This document shows, one piece after another, positions 41,642 through 53,629 of a stretch of DNA of 64,000 nt; the stretch's first letter is position 1; each line of letters begins with the position of its first letter. The notes under the pieces were generated by a model. That model was not told the DNA's origin. It did not search any database and was given only the letters and a program-made list of their open reading frames with translations. A program made the translations under genes and the position numbers. This DNA comes from Closterium sp. Naga37s-1. Lineage: Eukaryota > Streptophyta > Zygnematophyceae > Desmidiales > Closteriaceae. Where the stretch lies: contig CANJKZ010000020.1 in NCBI GenBank assembly GCA_947471745.1, forward strand, positions 310,001 through 374,000, given 5' to 3'.

Positions 41642-41879
41642 ACCCCCTAGTGCGACGAAATTGATAAGTCAAGAAATACTTCACCTTATTGTACGATTCA
41701 AATTGGGAATTGTAGCCACGGACTAGGGCTACAACACATCTGAGTTTGGTGAAGTTTTGACCGTGCGTTTTTCGTCGACGGCATTTCTTGTGAGCGCGAC
41801 GATTCTGTCCAGAAATTGAGACCAACGATTTTGTGATATTTCGGCCCCTAATCTTCGTAGACCTCGTCCTTAGTCTCTA
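41642..41879. other. Unassigned stretch
   Basis: Nothing recognisable lies between the Copia J LTR candidate end and the start of Copia B. Confidence 0.4.
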
Positions 41880-41917
41880 ACAGTGGCGGAGGTGGTGGTG
41901 CTGGTCGGGGTGGCACT

Positions 41918-43491
41918 GTGCAGCGGGGAGGCTTTGGCGGTGGTCAGCGCCAGCAGCAGCAGCGCCCTCGTGAGACCCTGTCGCCCCAGCAGCTTCGTGA
42001 GTGGTACGCTGAGCGTGGGAGGTCTGGGGGTGCTGGTCCCTGCGCTTACGTTCTCCGCACCGGCGACCGCAGTGGGGAGACGTGCGGAGGGCCGCACGCC
42101 ACGCAGCGCTGTTTTGGCCGCCTGACTGATGCCTGTCGTACACAGTTTCCTGACTCCACTGAGATCCCACGCTGGGGTGATCTACTTAAGTCAAGGGTTG
42201 TTATCTTTGATCTTGATTATGATGCTATCCTTGCTGCTATGTATGCTGTGTCTATTAGTGCTGAGGGTGACTGTTACCTGTGTGTTCCGCCCAACCCGGG
42301 CATTGAGGCTGCTGCTCTAGGTGCTAGTGAGTCTGCTGCTCCAGGTGCTGGTGAGTCTGCTGCCCCAGGTACTGGTGAGTCTGCTCTCTCAGGTACCGCG
42401 TCGGCTCAGGCCTTGCACACTTTCACCCTTGACTCGGGTGCTTCCCGCTCCTTCTTTCGCGACTGCACCACACTCTCGCCGCTTAGTCGGCCAGTGGCAG
42501 TCTCTTTGGCTGACCCCTCTGGGGGTCCGGTCCTTGCACACTCCTCCACGTTCCTGCCGTGTCTGGCGGTCCCGTCTGGCTCTCTGTGTGGCCTCCACCT
42601 CCCCTCGTTCTCTACGAACTTGGTGAGTGGGGCTGACCTTCAGGCGCATGGGTTGACCAGTTCACTCCTGGAGGTCAGCAGGTGACCCACTGTTCGTGTA
42701 CTCGCACGGGCCGGCACCTGGCCACGTTCACCCGCCAGCCTGGGTCGAGCCTGTACACCCTGACTGTCGTGTCTCCTCCGGTTGCTGAGTCTGGTCAGGT
42801 AGCTGCGTCGGGTCAGGTGTTTGCTGCAGCGTCCCGGTCTGGTCCTGAGTCTGGCCCCTGCTCTTGTCGCCTCCTGTCTCACCAGACTCTCCTCTGGCAC
42901 CACCGCCTTGGTCACCCCTCCCTGCCTCGTCTCCGAGGCATGGCCTCCCGTGTCCTTGTCATTGGTCTTCCCCGGTCTCTCCATCCCCTCCCCCCGAGGC
43001 CTGCCCCCACCTGCGTTCCTTGCGTCGAGGGGCGGCAGCACGCCGCTCCTCACTCCTCCGAGTTCCCTCCGACGGAGGCTCCCTTGCAGACTCTTCACAT
43101 GGACGTGTGGGGCCCAGCCCGCGTCTGTGGACAGGGTCACGAGCGCTACTTTCTACTAGTCGTTGACGATTACTCGCGTTACACCACAGTCTTCCCCTTG
43201 CGCCGCAAGGGTGAGGTCACTGAGGTGTTGATCGACTGGATCCGCGCTGCTCGTCGTCAGCTCAGCGAGAGTTTCGGCTCAGACCTTCCTGTTGTCCGTC
43301 TGCACTCCGACAAAGGTGGAGAGTTTTCCTCCGACCTTCTGCGAGCCTTCTGTCGTGCGGAGGGCATCCGCCAGACGTTCACGCTTCCAGCCTCTCCACA
43401 GCAAAATGGGATTGCTGAGCCCCGCATTGGCATGGTCATGGACGTCGCTCGTACGTCCATGATCCATGCGGCTGCTCCCCATTTTCTGTGA
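41918..43491 (+). CDS. Copia B Gag end, protease, pre-integrase and integrase
   Basis: The Gag C-terminal Cys/His cluster (CAYVLRTGDRSGETCGGPH) is followed by protease (LDSGASRSFFRDC near 42430), GAG-pre-integrase (LLWHHRLGHPSLPRLRGMAS, about 42890) and integrase (HMDVWGPARV, VVDDYSRYTTVFP, RLHSDKGGEFSSD, about 43098-43335). Motifs match Copia A. The frame is interrupted. Confidence 0.85.
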
Positions 43492-43929
43492 CCATTCGCG
43501 GTTCAGTACGCGGCGCATCAGATCAACCTTCAAACTCGAGTCTCCTTGCCGGAGACCACACCTACTCTGCGGTGGACGGGGAAGGTTGGCGATGCGTCTG
43601 CGTTCCGTGTCTGGGGATCTCGAGCCTTCGTCCGCGACTTGTCTGCGGACAAGCTGTCCTCCCGTGCTATTCCCTGCGTCTTCCTTGGCTTCCCCCCTGA
43701 TGCGCTTGGTTGGCAGTTTTACCACCCCACCTCGCGCTGTGTTCTGTCCTCTCAGGACGTCACGTTTGACGAGTCGGTTTCTTACTACCGTCTCTTCCCC
43801 TACCGCGCTGCCCCCCTTCCCTCCCCCGCCGCACTTCCTCGCGCCAGGTCCTCCCCCGGTAGACCCCCTCCCCCCCCAGGGTCCTGCCCCCTCAGGTGTG
43901 TCCCAGGTAGACCGAGTCGAGCCTGTCGA

Positions 43930-44600
43930 GGAAGCTGTTGACTCTGGTGCTGCTAGGGGTGCTGAGCCTGCGGGTGCCGGGTCTAGGGGTGCTGAGCCTG
44001 GGGGTGCGGAGCCTGCGGGTGCTGAGCCTGGGGCTGCTGAGTCTGGGGGTGCTGAGACTGGGGGTGCTGAGCCTGGGGTTGCTAAGTCTGGGGGTGCGGA
44101 CCCTGCGGGTGCTGAGCCTGCGCGTGTGAAGTGTGGAGGTGCTGAGCCTGGCGGTCCTTCGGGTGCTTCGTCCCGTCGGGAGCCGCTCTCTCCACAGCAG
44201 CTGCGCGAGTGGTTTGCTCGGCGTTTGAGCCGTGCTGCTTGAGCTGGTGGTGCTACGGGCGCTGGAGGTCCTGCGGCTGCTGGAGGTCCTGCTGCTGCTA
44301 GAGCTGCTGGGGGTTCTGGAGCCACGGATCCTGGAGGTGCTCGTACTAGAGGTACTGGAGCTGCTGGGCCTGGTGGTGCTGCTGGAGCTGGAGCTGCTGG
44401 AGGTACTGGAGCTCGAGCTGCTGGGGCTTCTGGTGGTCCTGCTGGAGCTGGAGCTGCTGGAGGTACTGGAGCTGGAGGTGCTGCTGGAGCCGGTGCTCCT
44501 ATGGGTGCTGAAGTGGGCGCTACTGGAGCTGCTAGAGGTGCTGTTGGAGCCGGTGGTGCTATTGGAGTTGGAGCTCCCGCTTGGGGTGCTGGTGCTGTCC
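43930..44600 (+). repeat. Coding tandem repeats in the Copia B linker
   Basis: The AEPGG/AESGG-type array (43930-44130) and the Gly/Ala or Leu/Glu-type array (44230-44600) correspond to those of Copia A but differ in unit number and order. Confidence 0.85.
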
Positions 44601-44820
44601 CTGCTGGTTCTGGAGGCGCTGCACGGCCACGGCCGTACTTCGTTCCGCTCCTTCAGCAGGTTCTTGGTCTCCCGCCTTCTACTGGTCCTGCTCCTTAGAG
44701 TAACCACAGCCTGTCCAGTCGCACTCACAGTTACAGCCCGCCTCCCCACTGCCTGCTCCTTCTCCTTACACTGGTCCGACCGGAGGTCTTGCGGAGCGTC
44801 GTGAGCCTGAGTCTCGTCCT

Positions 44821-46905
44821 GTGTCGCCTAATTCTCGTCCTGCGTCGCCTGTTCGTGCTGCTCGCACCAGTCGTCGTGGTTTGCGTCAGCGTCCTCCTCC
44901 TGTCCCTGGCACGCACCAGATGGCTCTGCGCCCTTCCACTGCTCCGCAGCGTGTCCCTCTGCCGTCTCCTCCTGCGTCCTCTCTTCCTGCCCTTTCTGAC
45001 CCAGAGTTTGACTCCCTTCGTGTTGCTAGTCCTACTGTCACGCGTATCTTGGCCACTGTTGTCACTGACCCTTCCTTTGAGTCCACTGCTGCGTCTGCCT
45101 TAGTTGCTGAGCTTGTCGACTTTGCTGCTCACCGTCGTCTAGACTACGCCGCTAGTCTTGTTGCTGAGTCTGAGTCTGTCTGTCCTCCGTCTGTCGGGGG
45201 TGAGTGTGCTCTTGGCACGGACGTCCTTGAGGACAGGCAGGAGGACTTTGAGTGCTTTGCAGCCGCTGTACCTCATCTCGTGTCCATGCTGATTGCACCT
45301 GAGGGAGACCCGGATGCACGAGACATCCCGACCCCGCGCTCTTACGCAGAGGCGATAGAGGGTCCCTACTCCTCTCAGTGGCAGTCAGCCATGGACGCAG
45401 AGATGGCATCCTGGAAGTCCACAGGCACCTACGTCAACGAGGTTCCCCCTCCTGGGGCGAACATCGTTAGTGGCATGTGGATTTTCAGGGTGAAGCGGCT
45501 GCCGGGTTCTCCGCCTGTCTTCAAGGCGCGTTACGTTGCTCGAGGCTTCAGTCAGCGACAGGGAGTTGACTTCTTCCAGACCTTCTCCCCGACCCCGAAG
45601 ATGACCACTCTTCGGGTTCTGCTGCACTTCGCTGCTCAGCGTGACTACGAGCTTCACTCTCTTGACTTCAGCATTGCTTTCCTACAAGGCAGCCTGCACG
45701 AGGAGATCTGGCTGCGCCGCCCACCTGGCTTCACAAGGTCGTTTCCTCCTGGCACCCAGTGGAGCCTCCGGCGGCCAGTCTACTGTCTCCGCCAGGCGCC
45801 CCGTGAGTGGCACGACATTCTGAGGACTACGCTTGCGGCTCTTGGGTTTGCTCCTTCTACTGCTGACCCGTCGCTGTTTCTGCGCACCGACACTTCGCTG
45901 CTGCCGTTCTACATCCTCGTGTATGTCGACGACTTGGTTTTTGCCACTGCTGACACTGAGGGACTCGCCCACGTGAAGTCGGAGCTGCAGAAGAGACACA
46001 CGTGCACAGACCTGGGTGAGCTGCGCAGCTATCTTGGCTTGCAGATCACCCGGGACAGAGCACGACGCACCATTACCTTGACTCAGTCATACATGGTGCA
46101 GCAGGTCCTTCAGCGCTTTGACTTCACGTACTCCTCGCCTCAGGCCACTCCTCTGTCTACTCGCCACTCGCCCTCAGCTCTGCCTTCGGATGAGTCCGTA
46201 GAGCCGAGTGGCCCGTACCCAGAGCTTGTTGGCTGCCTCGTGTACCTGATGACCTGCACTCGACCTGACTTGGCATACCCTCTTAGCATCTTGGCGCGGT
46301 ATGTTGCTCCTGGGAGACACCGACCAGAGCACATGGCTGCAGCTAAGAGGGTGTTGCGCTACCTGTGCAGTACGTCGGGCATGGGGCTCGTGCTTGGAGG
46401 ACGGGCTCGAGTCGTCCTCACTGGTCACGCAGACGCTTCTTGGGTTGACGACTTGGCTACGCAGCGGTCGTCACAGGGTTACACCTTCAGCCTTGGTTCC
46501 GGCTCTGTTTTGTGGCGGTCTACCCGCTAGTCCTCTGTTCTCAGCTCTAGTTGTGAGGCTGAGATCTACGCTGGGGCCATGGCTGCACAGGAGTTACGCT
46601 GGCTCACCTACCTGCTGACCGACTTGGGAGAGGCGCCTCGTTCTCCTCCAGTTCTGTACGTCGACAACAAGGCCATGATTGCCTTGTGTCAGGAGCACAG
46701 ACTGGAGCACAGAACGAAGCACATTGCTCTGCGCTACTTTCTTGCTCGAGAGTTGCAGCAGCGTGGCCAGCTTCGTCTTGCTTACGTGGCCTCTCGGGCC
46801 TACGCTGCTGATATCTTCACCAAGGCACTTCAGCCTTGTGATCATCAGCGTTTCTGTACTATGCTAGGTCTTGTGCCTACCGGGCCTCACCTACTTACCT
46901 CTTGA
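44821..46905 (+). CDS. Copia B reverse transcriptase-RNase H
   Basis: RT spans about 45410-46150 (GMWIFRVKRLPGSPPVFKAR, LHSLDFSIAFLQGSLHEEIW, ILVYVDDLVFATAD). RNase H spans about 46420-46850 (GHADASWVDD, SCEAEIYAGAMAAQELRW, LYVDNKAMIALCQEHRLEHR). It is the close counterpart of 5302-7287 in Copia A. Confidence 0.88.
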
Positions 46906-47124
46906 CTTTGCTTGTACTGTGATCTATATATACCTGCACCTGCATGCTTACCCTTGTTAGGTTGAGATCTCTGTCTTGCTTGTGCACCTTGATTTATAAT
47001 CCTGCATGTGAACTGGCCTTGTAGCCTTGAACTTGTGCTCAGAATGTGTGGTGACGTTGTGATCCACCCTGAGCTTGACCTTGTCTTGTTCTCTTGCTTG
47101 TCCCCCACTTTGCCTATGGGGGTG

Positions 47125-47243
47125 TGTCAGAACCATATTGTAGGCTGTAGTGGGGTTTACTATTTGGGGTACAACTCTTTTAGGTTTTCATATTTGTACC
47201 CACCTGCTTCCTAGTTGTTTTGATTCCTCGTACTTTTCTCACA
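47125..47243 (+). repeat. 3' LTR of Copia B
   Basis: It begins tgtcagaacc after ctatgggggtg and ends ttctcaca. Chromovirus D sequence follows at once. Confidence 0.8.
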
Positions 47244-47552
47244 CCGAGTCAACAGGGTGGTCCGACGTTTCAGGCGTGGATCTTCTCGATAGATGTAGTC
47301 TTCGATGCAAACTACGATTCGTCAGATGCGGCAAAAATTCGCTACGCCGTGTCGTTACTACGAGGGCCCACTATGGATTGGTGGCGCGTCTTTGTCAAAG
47401 AGCCGAGCGACTAAGAGGCTCTACCGCCACGTGAAGGAGCAATTGGACCCTGGGTGACGTCGTACTTTGTGGAGGTAGCCCAGTATCGCACATGTGGTGC
47501 GCAGGTCTACGCGGGAGATTCGAACCAGTCGCGCATGTCATAAGCTCCGCAC

Positions 47553-47960
47553 TTGGCCACCGGGTTTCTGGCATTGTACGAGCAGGTGGGGTACATGCAT
47601 GAAGCTGAGTGCATCGATCGCTACGTTGGCAGTCTGAAAGGGGACATCGCGCAAGAAATCCTACTCTGCAACGTCACTGAGTTCAATGGGATTCTTTCTA
47701 TGGTGGAGAAACTCGATTTCCTTCGCCGACCAAGACCGAGGTCCTACAATAGCAGCAATTGGGGACACCGAGCTCGTGGGACGGACGAGCATGCCACGAT
47801 ACACGTCTTCGCCACGAATGCCGCTGCCGCACCGTTAAAAGGGCGCTGCTTTGCGTGCTTTCAGCCAAGGCACTGCAAAAGCGAATGCACGGAAGCTAAG
47901 GTAATAGAAGGAGCAGAGCAGCAGAAACAGACCAAGCAGCAGGAAAACACTGGGGATTAG
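47553..47960 (+). CDS. Chromovirus D Gag segment with zinc knuckle
   Basis: ALYEQVGYMHEAECIDRYVG, SLKGDIAQEILLCNVTEFNG and a CX2CX4HX4C knuckle (CFACFQPRHCKSEC) identify gypsy Gag capsid and nucleocapsid. The capsid start lies upstream from 47244. Confidence 0.75.
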   Translation: MATGFLALYEQVGYMHEAECIDRYVGSLKGDIAQEILLCNVTEFNGILSMVEKLDFLRRPRPRSYNSSNWGHRARGTDEHATIHVFATNAAAAPLKGRCFACFQPRHCKSECTEAKVIEGAEQQKQTKQQENTGD

Positions 47961-49150
47961 TAGCACACGGGCCCTCTACTGACAGGTCATGCCGCTCGCC
48001 CGACCCAACCGACCCTCATCGAGTAATAGTGTCGATGCGTGCAGTTGACCACACTCGGCTGAACAAGGAGGGATCAAGGTAGATAGTCCCATACTGCTTA
48101 GCGGGAAGATTCACAACGACTTAGTTAAGATCTTCGTGGATGGAGGGGCTAGTCACAGCTTTATAAACACTACCACTACACGGAAACTAAAAATGACACT
48201 AGACCGATGCTTACCTGAGATGGACGCAAGACTGGTCGACGACACGCATATGGCGATACTGGAAGGTGTCTCTATATTGATGAAAGCATATATCATATCT
48301 TGTGGACCGAGTTCGGATTTGCTGCAGGGGGAACTTCACCTTCACCCAGGAAATGCTGGCCACGACCCTCGACGGAATCGATATTTCACTTAACCGTGAT
48401 TGGCTGCAATGATACAACACGCTAATAGAATGGACGACGGGCGACTGCACCGTGCCAGTCAACGGTAACAACATCGCCTTACCTCGGTGAAGCTCGCCTG
48501 AGTCTTCGTTGGTTTGAGTCAACGCCATCACGATGAAACGCATTGTAGCGGCAGGACCTGGCGTGTACGCGATCGACATTCAGGAAGCCGAAGCAGCAGG
48601 CAAACCAATCGATTTGCAGAAACCGCTCGCCAACATACTGGATGACCTGGCAGCATTGTTGAAACAGTACAAGGAGATACGCATCAACGCTTGTTACAAT
48701 ACCTTCGCGCCCAACCGAATCTCAACCCGTGACAGATACGGTGGTTGGACTACCTGGAGTCCAATTTCCACTACACAGTAACATACAAAAATTGTGTTCA
48801 AAGATCGCCGACGCCTTCACCTGCCCCACGGCCCAACTGCATGCCATCCTACTCGCCGAAACCACCCAATACTAGCCGGAATTCACCCACGGATACCGCA
48901 CCGACCTGTTTTTCACCACTTGTAGTTCGCAGCAGCCGACAGAAGCTAAGGGAGTTTGTTACGTAAAAACGGGAACCAACCGCATCTGGGTACCTGTATA
49001 CTCACTGCTGCAGGAACTAAAACTGCAAGGCACACGACGAAGTTACCTCGGGTCTCTTCGGGGTTGAAAAAACGTGACAGCAATTACAACAGTATTACTA
49101 CTGGCCTGAATTGTTGACTGACGTACATCACTTCGTGCCTCACGTGTTAG

Positions 49151-50250
49151 GTGATGAAGAGTTTGCACAAGAGAAAAGCAGGTCAAATGCAACCGATCCC
49201 ACCACTTGAACGCGCCTGGCAGCAAGTAACAATGGATCTTGTCACGGGGTTTGCGAGCCCCAATGGTAACGACGCGGTCATGGTCGCCGTGGACCGACTG
49301 ACCAAAATGGCCCATTTCACTCGATTGTTCGTTGCGACCATTTGTCTGCACAGGATACCAGCCGCGATCATCAGCGATCGCGTCACAAAGTTTACAAGTA
49401 ACTTCTACAAGAATTTGTGGGAGCAGTTCGGGACCCGGCTACTGTTCAGTTTGTTGTACCACCTCGAGACCGACGGCCAAACAGAGATAACGAACCAGGC
49501 CATGGAGCAGCTGATTCGAGCCACGTATGACGAGCCGACAACCTGGGAGCAACAGTTGCTGCTTATCGAGTTCGCCTAAAACAACGCCACATCATCAATG
49601 ACGCAGCAGAAGCTGTTTTTCCTAAACTATGGGCAAAACCCTACAGTGCCCATGATGCCGAGCTCGAACAACCCGACACCAGGCGCACAACAATTCGCCC
49701 ATATTCTGCAAGCTGCCCGAACGCGTGCAACAGAAGCGATTAGGAAGGCCAATATCATCGTTAAAGGAATGATGACCGTCACCGCCATCTAGTGACATAC
49801 CAGGCAGGAGATTACGTGCTACCTGACACCCAAAACTTACGCCTGCTCGTCGTGCCGAAACTTCGCTTGAGCTATAGTGGCCCGTTTCAAATTAGCTACA
49901 TGATTACGCCCACCACCACCCAATTCTTGCTACCTTCCGACTCGTGCATCAGCTTGTCATTCCACGTCAGCCTCATTCACCCATACAATCCGACCACAAG
50001 TCAACAGCCATGCCATCGCCCTCCAACGATGATGCATCATGCATCGGAGCCGATCGTTGAGCCCGAGAAAATCCTCAGCCATCGGATTTGCCACCCCATG
50101 GGAGTTTGGGAGATTGAGTTTCTTGTTCGCTGGAAGGATCGCACCCCCACGGAAGACAAGTGGGTGCCCCTGGCCAACATTCAAAATCGCACTGCCCTAC
50201 AAGTATACCTGCGAAGCCGGGGATTCCACGACATACACGCACTCGCGTAG
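49151..50250 (+). CDS. Chromovirus D integrase and chromodomain
   Basis: The integrase core reads TMDLVTGFASPNGNDAVMVA, VDRLTKMAHFTRLF and AAIISDRVTKFTSNFYKNLW, then TWEQQLLLIEFA. The C-terminal domain reads FLNYGQNPTVPMMPSSNNPT and HVSLIHPYNPTTS. The chromodomain is at about 50055-50245: EPEKILSHRICHPMGVWEIE, FLVRWKDRTPTEDKWVPLAN. The frames are interrupted. Confidence 0.82.
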
Positions 50251-50278
50251 CGGAGGGGCTTCCCGGGGAGGATTGTAG

Positions 50279-50416
50279 TGTAAGGAATTTTTCAGCATTC
50301 CTTACCGCGCATCTCAGAATCGTGTATAGGACCAACCGTTTGTTCGCCCTTTACTGATAACTATGTTTCGTCGCCTACGTGCGCTACATTTGCCAAACCA
50401 TGCATCGCAGGCCTAG
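50279..50416 (+). repeat. Chromovirus D LTR, left half
   Basis: It starts tgtaaggaattt after ggggaggattgtag. It ends in CCTAG (50412-50416), the target site of Copia C. Confidence 0.85.
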
Positions 50417-51615
50417 TGTCAACGGGAGTTGTGTGTTGGCCCCGTCCTCGCTTGGGCGGAGCCGACTTCATGGTCGGGTGTGAGGGGAGCGGCTGACCTG
50501 CAGCAGTGGGCGAGCTGGTTGACGAGGAGGTCGACTTGCACGGGGACCACTGCACGGGCGCCGACTTCAGGGTGTCGCCGACTTCAGGGAGGTCGACCTG
50601 GGTAGTCGACCTGCGGAGGGCGTCAACTTGGTGACGCCAACTTGGGGCAGCCGACTTGGGTGGTCGGCTGACAGGCCTGCTGGTCGACTTGGTGGAAGGT
50701 CGACCAGGTATGATGTCGACCTGGTGGTCGACCTAACCTGGTGGTCGACGTAGGTGGGGCCGACGTCGACCACAACTCGGGACGCCGAGGAGCAGGGCAT
50801 CGAGTAGTTGGGCGTCAACTTCGTGACGCCGACTTCGGGTAGCCGACTCGGGTGGTCGGCTGACAACTGCGCTGGTCGACATGGAGCTGGTCGACCAGGA
50901 GTGCTGGTCGACGTGGAGCTGGTCGACTAGGAGTGACGCCGACCTGGAGCTGGTCGACTAGGGGTGTGGTCGACCTGGTGAGGACGACTTGAGGTGGTCG
51001 TCAACTTGGGAGGTCGACGGGCACATACAGGAGCAGCTGGTCGACGTGGTTGCCCGGTCGACCAGGTTACCTGGGTGACGAGGATCTGCGGAGGAGTGCG
51101 ACAGTCGCCCAGGCGAAGTTGGCGAGTCCGACCTCGGTGGTGGTATCCCGAGGTCGACGTGGCTGATCAGATGCAGTCGTCAGCGCTGGGTTGACTTGGT
51201 GTGTGCGCTGTGCAGGTGACAAGGTTCCGCACGCCAATCATCTGCGAGCACCTGCGAAGCTGGTGCGATGTTGTACTGCGGGAGCTATGATGGCACGGCG
51301 TCAACCTGCAGCGCTGGCACGCCGTCGACTCTGCACTGCTGGAGCGCGGTCGACCAAGTCGTGCTAGAACGCGGTCGACCATGCTGTGCTGGCAGTCGAC
51401 CGACCTGAATGCTAGCTCTGATGTAGTCTTGCCATGCCAACTTCATTGTACCATTGTTGTCAACTTTCTCTAGTGAAACTCTTGCCAATTTGCCCCATGA
51501 ACCAACAAGCAGTGTGTGCACTAGAATAACGATTAAGGACCAACGAACGCAGAGATCACACGAGCACCCGTGCCTAGCCCGTAGTCTAGCTCCCGTTGTA
51601 GTAGTTATCTCCGCA
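50417..51615 (+). repeat. 5' LTR of Copia C
   Basis: This long LTR is packed with the palindrome GTCGAC, about 23 times in 1199 bp, mostly as (t/a)ggtcgac. Remnant LTRs of this family occur at 1-430, 11560-11908 and 28242-28808. Confidence 0.95.
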
Positions 51616-51633
51616 TGGTGCGGTGAGCGTGGA
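51616..51633 (+). other. Primer binding site of Copia C
   Basis: TGGTGCGGTGAGCGTGGA follows the 5' LTR. It is shared with Copia F and is not the initiator-Met type. Its complement ends in CCGCACCA, as a tRNA with A73 would. The primer tRNA was not identified. Confidence 0.65.
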
Positions 51634-51719
51634 CGGCACGCGACTTACCTTTCAGTCAGGTCGACGTAGAGGTCACATACCTAAGTTGTTCGTAGGCCGG
51701 CAGCCGTGCAGTCACTAAC

Positions 51720-53480
51720 GTGCGCGTAGGTAACACCAAGGTGATGGACACCCTGGAGGGACGGCTGGAGGATGCGAGGGGACGCCATGAGGCCCAGGAG
51801 TACGGGGCGATACCCTGGGCAGTCGTCAAGGCTGGACACCGCACCATGTGGGCGATGGAGCATCCCCCTTCTCGACCGGCTTCTCTTCGACCGGTGACGA
51901 ACGAAGGTGGCGTCGACATGGGCGTCAACGCCGAAGGTGGCCAAGTCGGCAGCAGTGCGGGAGGCACGTCGAGGCAGCGTGGTGTGATTCACGCCGATGA
52001 AGTCGGTGGTGTTCAGGCGCGAGGGAGGCAGTCGTCGGCGGCTGCAGGCTCCTCGCAGGGTGATGTCGGAGGTCGACGAAGCGGGTTGTCGCCGATGTCG
52101 GCGACCCAGGTGACGGCGGGTGGGATTGCACCAAGCTACGGCTACTTCAAGTTTACACCGGACAGGATCTTGGTCACCCCGCCACTCACTGGTCGACCCG
52201 ACATCCTCACCTGGAAGGAGGCCATCGAGCCTCACCTGGAGATGGCTGGGTTGATCAGCTTTGCCCGAGGCACCGTGGCGACGCCGGACGACCCCGACCT
52301 GCACGCAGAGTTTCGCGCCGTGCAGCTGTTGACCTTCACAGTCATCTCGCGGTGCTGCTCGCCGGGTGTGCAGATCGCCTTGAAGTGGTGCCGAGAGTAC
52401 CTCGACGCTGGCCACTGGGCGTGGCACTTCATCGAGTCGACCTACCAGGTCACCGACGACTTGTTCATCGCCCAGTTGGAGGGGCAGCTGACGCACCTAC
52501 GTATGGCCGACGAGGAGACGGCGACCGACTACTGCAACTGGGCACGGCGAATTCTCGCCACCATCAGGATGGCCGGCGCGCAGTACTCGACGGCGTCGTA
52601 CGTCACCCACGTCATGCAGGGACTCTCAAGCAGCTATAACCTCCTGAAGAGGCTGTCGATGGCGCCGAGCACGAGGACGACGCTCAACGAGGACAACTTG
52701 ACCTTGTACATCCTGCAGGACGAGGCGATGCAGGAGGCAGAGCGGTCCCAGGAGCTCTTGGTGCAGGCGAACTTCGTCGCCCCAGCGAAGCAAGGTGGCC
52801 GACCGGGGCAGCGCGGACAGTCTGGCGGCGGTGGTAGCAGTGGCTGGAAGCCGGCCAAGGAGGTTGACAAGAAGAAAACGACCAAGGACAGCGGTCGAGG
52901 AGGAGGAGGTCGACGTCGGGAGTGCTGGCTGTGCGGCGACCCCGACCACCTCTCCTTCGAGTGCCCCGACCGCACTGACTCCGACGACGACGATGCCAAG
53001 GGAGGCCGCGGGAGGTCTGGCAGTCATCGTCCTTGTCGAGCAGGAAACAAGCCACGCAAGGAGAAGCAGTCGACGACGAAGACCTCGGCGAAGGACGCCG
53101 ACTCCTCTGATGGCGGCAAAGGGGGGAAATACAAGACGGCGTCGTGCTCACTGGTCGGCGTCGTGGAGCCGACCGTCTCGCTGGCACCGGAGGCCGGAGA
53201 GGACTTCCAGGCGGTGGCGGCAGCTGTGCAGGCGAACCCGGCGGTGGTCCTGCTCAACAGCGGCTGCTCCCACCACCTGATATGGGGACGAAGGAGGTCT
53301 TCGTCGACCTGCAGCCGAGCGGCTCCATCAAGCACGTGCATGGCTTCAATGGAGCACTGCAAGACGTCCAGGGCCGCGGCACCGTCGCCCTGCAAGGGGA
53401 GGCCGGAAAGCAGGTGCTCATCCCCGACGTTTTGTACATCCCGGGTGTGCGAGCAAACCTGTTGTCGTCCAGCCAGCTGA
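51720..53480 (+). CDS. Copia C Gag and protease
   Basis: Gag has PDILTWKEAIEPHLEMAGLI (about 52200), QLLTFTVISRCCSPGVQIAL and FIESTYQVTDDLFIAQLEGQ, the Copia Gag capsid pattern. A basic Gly/Lys stretch and the CCHC knuckle CWLCGDPDHLSFECPD (about 52925-52970) follow. The protease region starts near 53240 (VVLLNSGCSHHLI) with the VALQGEAGKQVLIPDVLYIP block after it. The first methionine is at 51720, 86 bases after the primer site, but the true start was not proven. Confidence 0.85.
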   Translation: MRVGNTKVMDTLEGRLEDARGRHEAQEYGAIPWAVVKAGHRTMWAMEHPPSRPASLRPVTNEGGVDMGVNAEGGQVGSSAGGTSRQRGVIHADEVGGVQARGRQSSAAAGSSQGDVGGRRSGLSPMSATQVTAGGIAPSYGYFKFTPDRILVTPPLTGRPDILTWKEAIEPHLEMAGLISFARGTVATPDDPDLHAEFRAVQLLTFTVISRCCSPGVQIALKWCREYLDAGHWAWHFIESTYQVTDDLFIAQLEGQLTHLRMADEETATDYCNWARRILATIRMAGAQYSTASYVTHVMQGLSSSYNLLKRLSMAPSTRTTLNEDNLTLYILQDEAMQEAERSQELLVQANFVAPAKQGGRPGQRGQSGGGGSSGWKPAKEVDKKKTTKDSGRGGGGRRRECWLCGDPDHLSFECPDRTDSDDDDAKGGRGRSGSHRPCRAGNKPRKEKQSTTKTSAKDADSSDGGKGGKYKTASCSLVGVVEPTVSLAPEAGEDFQAVAAAVQANPAVVLLNSGCSHHLIWGRRRSSSTCSRAAPSSTCMASMEHCKTSRAAAPSPCKGRPESRCSSPTFCTSRVCEQTCCRPAS

Positions 53481-53629
53481 AGGAGCACGGCGTGAAGCTG
53501 CAGGAGGACGGCGACGGGATGCTGCTCGTCTCGGCAGCGGGAGAGGTGCTCGGTCGGGCGACGTATTCCGGGCGTGTCCTCTGCACCGACCTGCGTCCAT
53601 GCTCAACGAGGTCGACGTCGCCCATGCCG

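Larger units (their letters stand above)
41880..47243 (+). mobile_element. Copia B, relative of Copia A, lacking the 5' part
   Basis: The sequence begins inside the Gly-rich end of Gag and runs through protease, GAG-pre-integrase, integrase, the repeat-coded linker, RT, RNase H and a 119-bp 3' LTR (47125-47243). It follows Copia A closely along its length but has only one RT-RNase H unit. It is broken, with roughly five interruptions. No 5' LTR or leader is seen, and no target duplication could be identified. Confidence 0.88.

Noticed and set aside
41642-41879. Possible exon near tctgtggcagcataccc
   Set aside because: No open frame with a domain and no convincing donor or acceptor pair.
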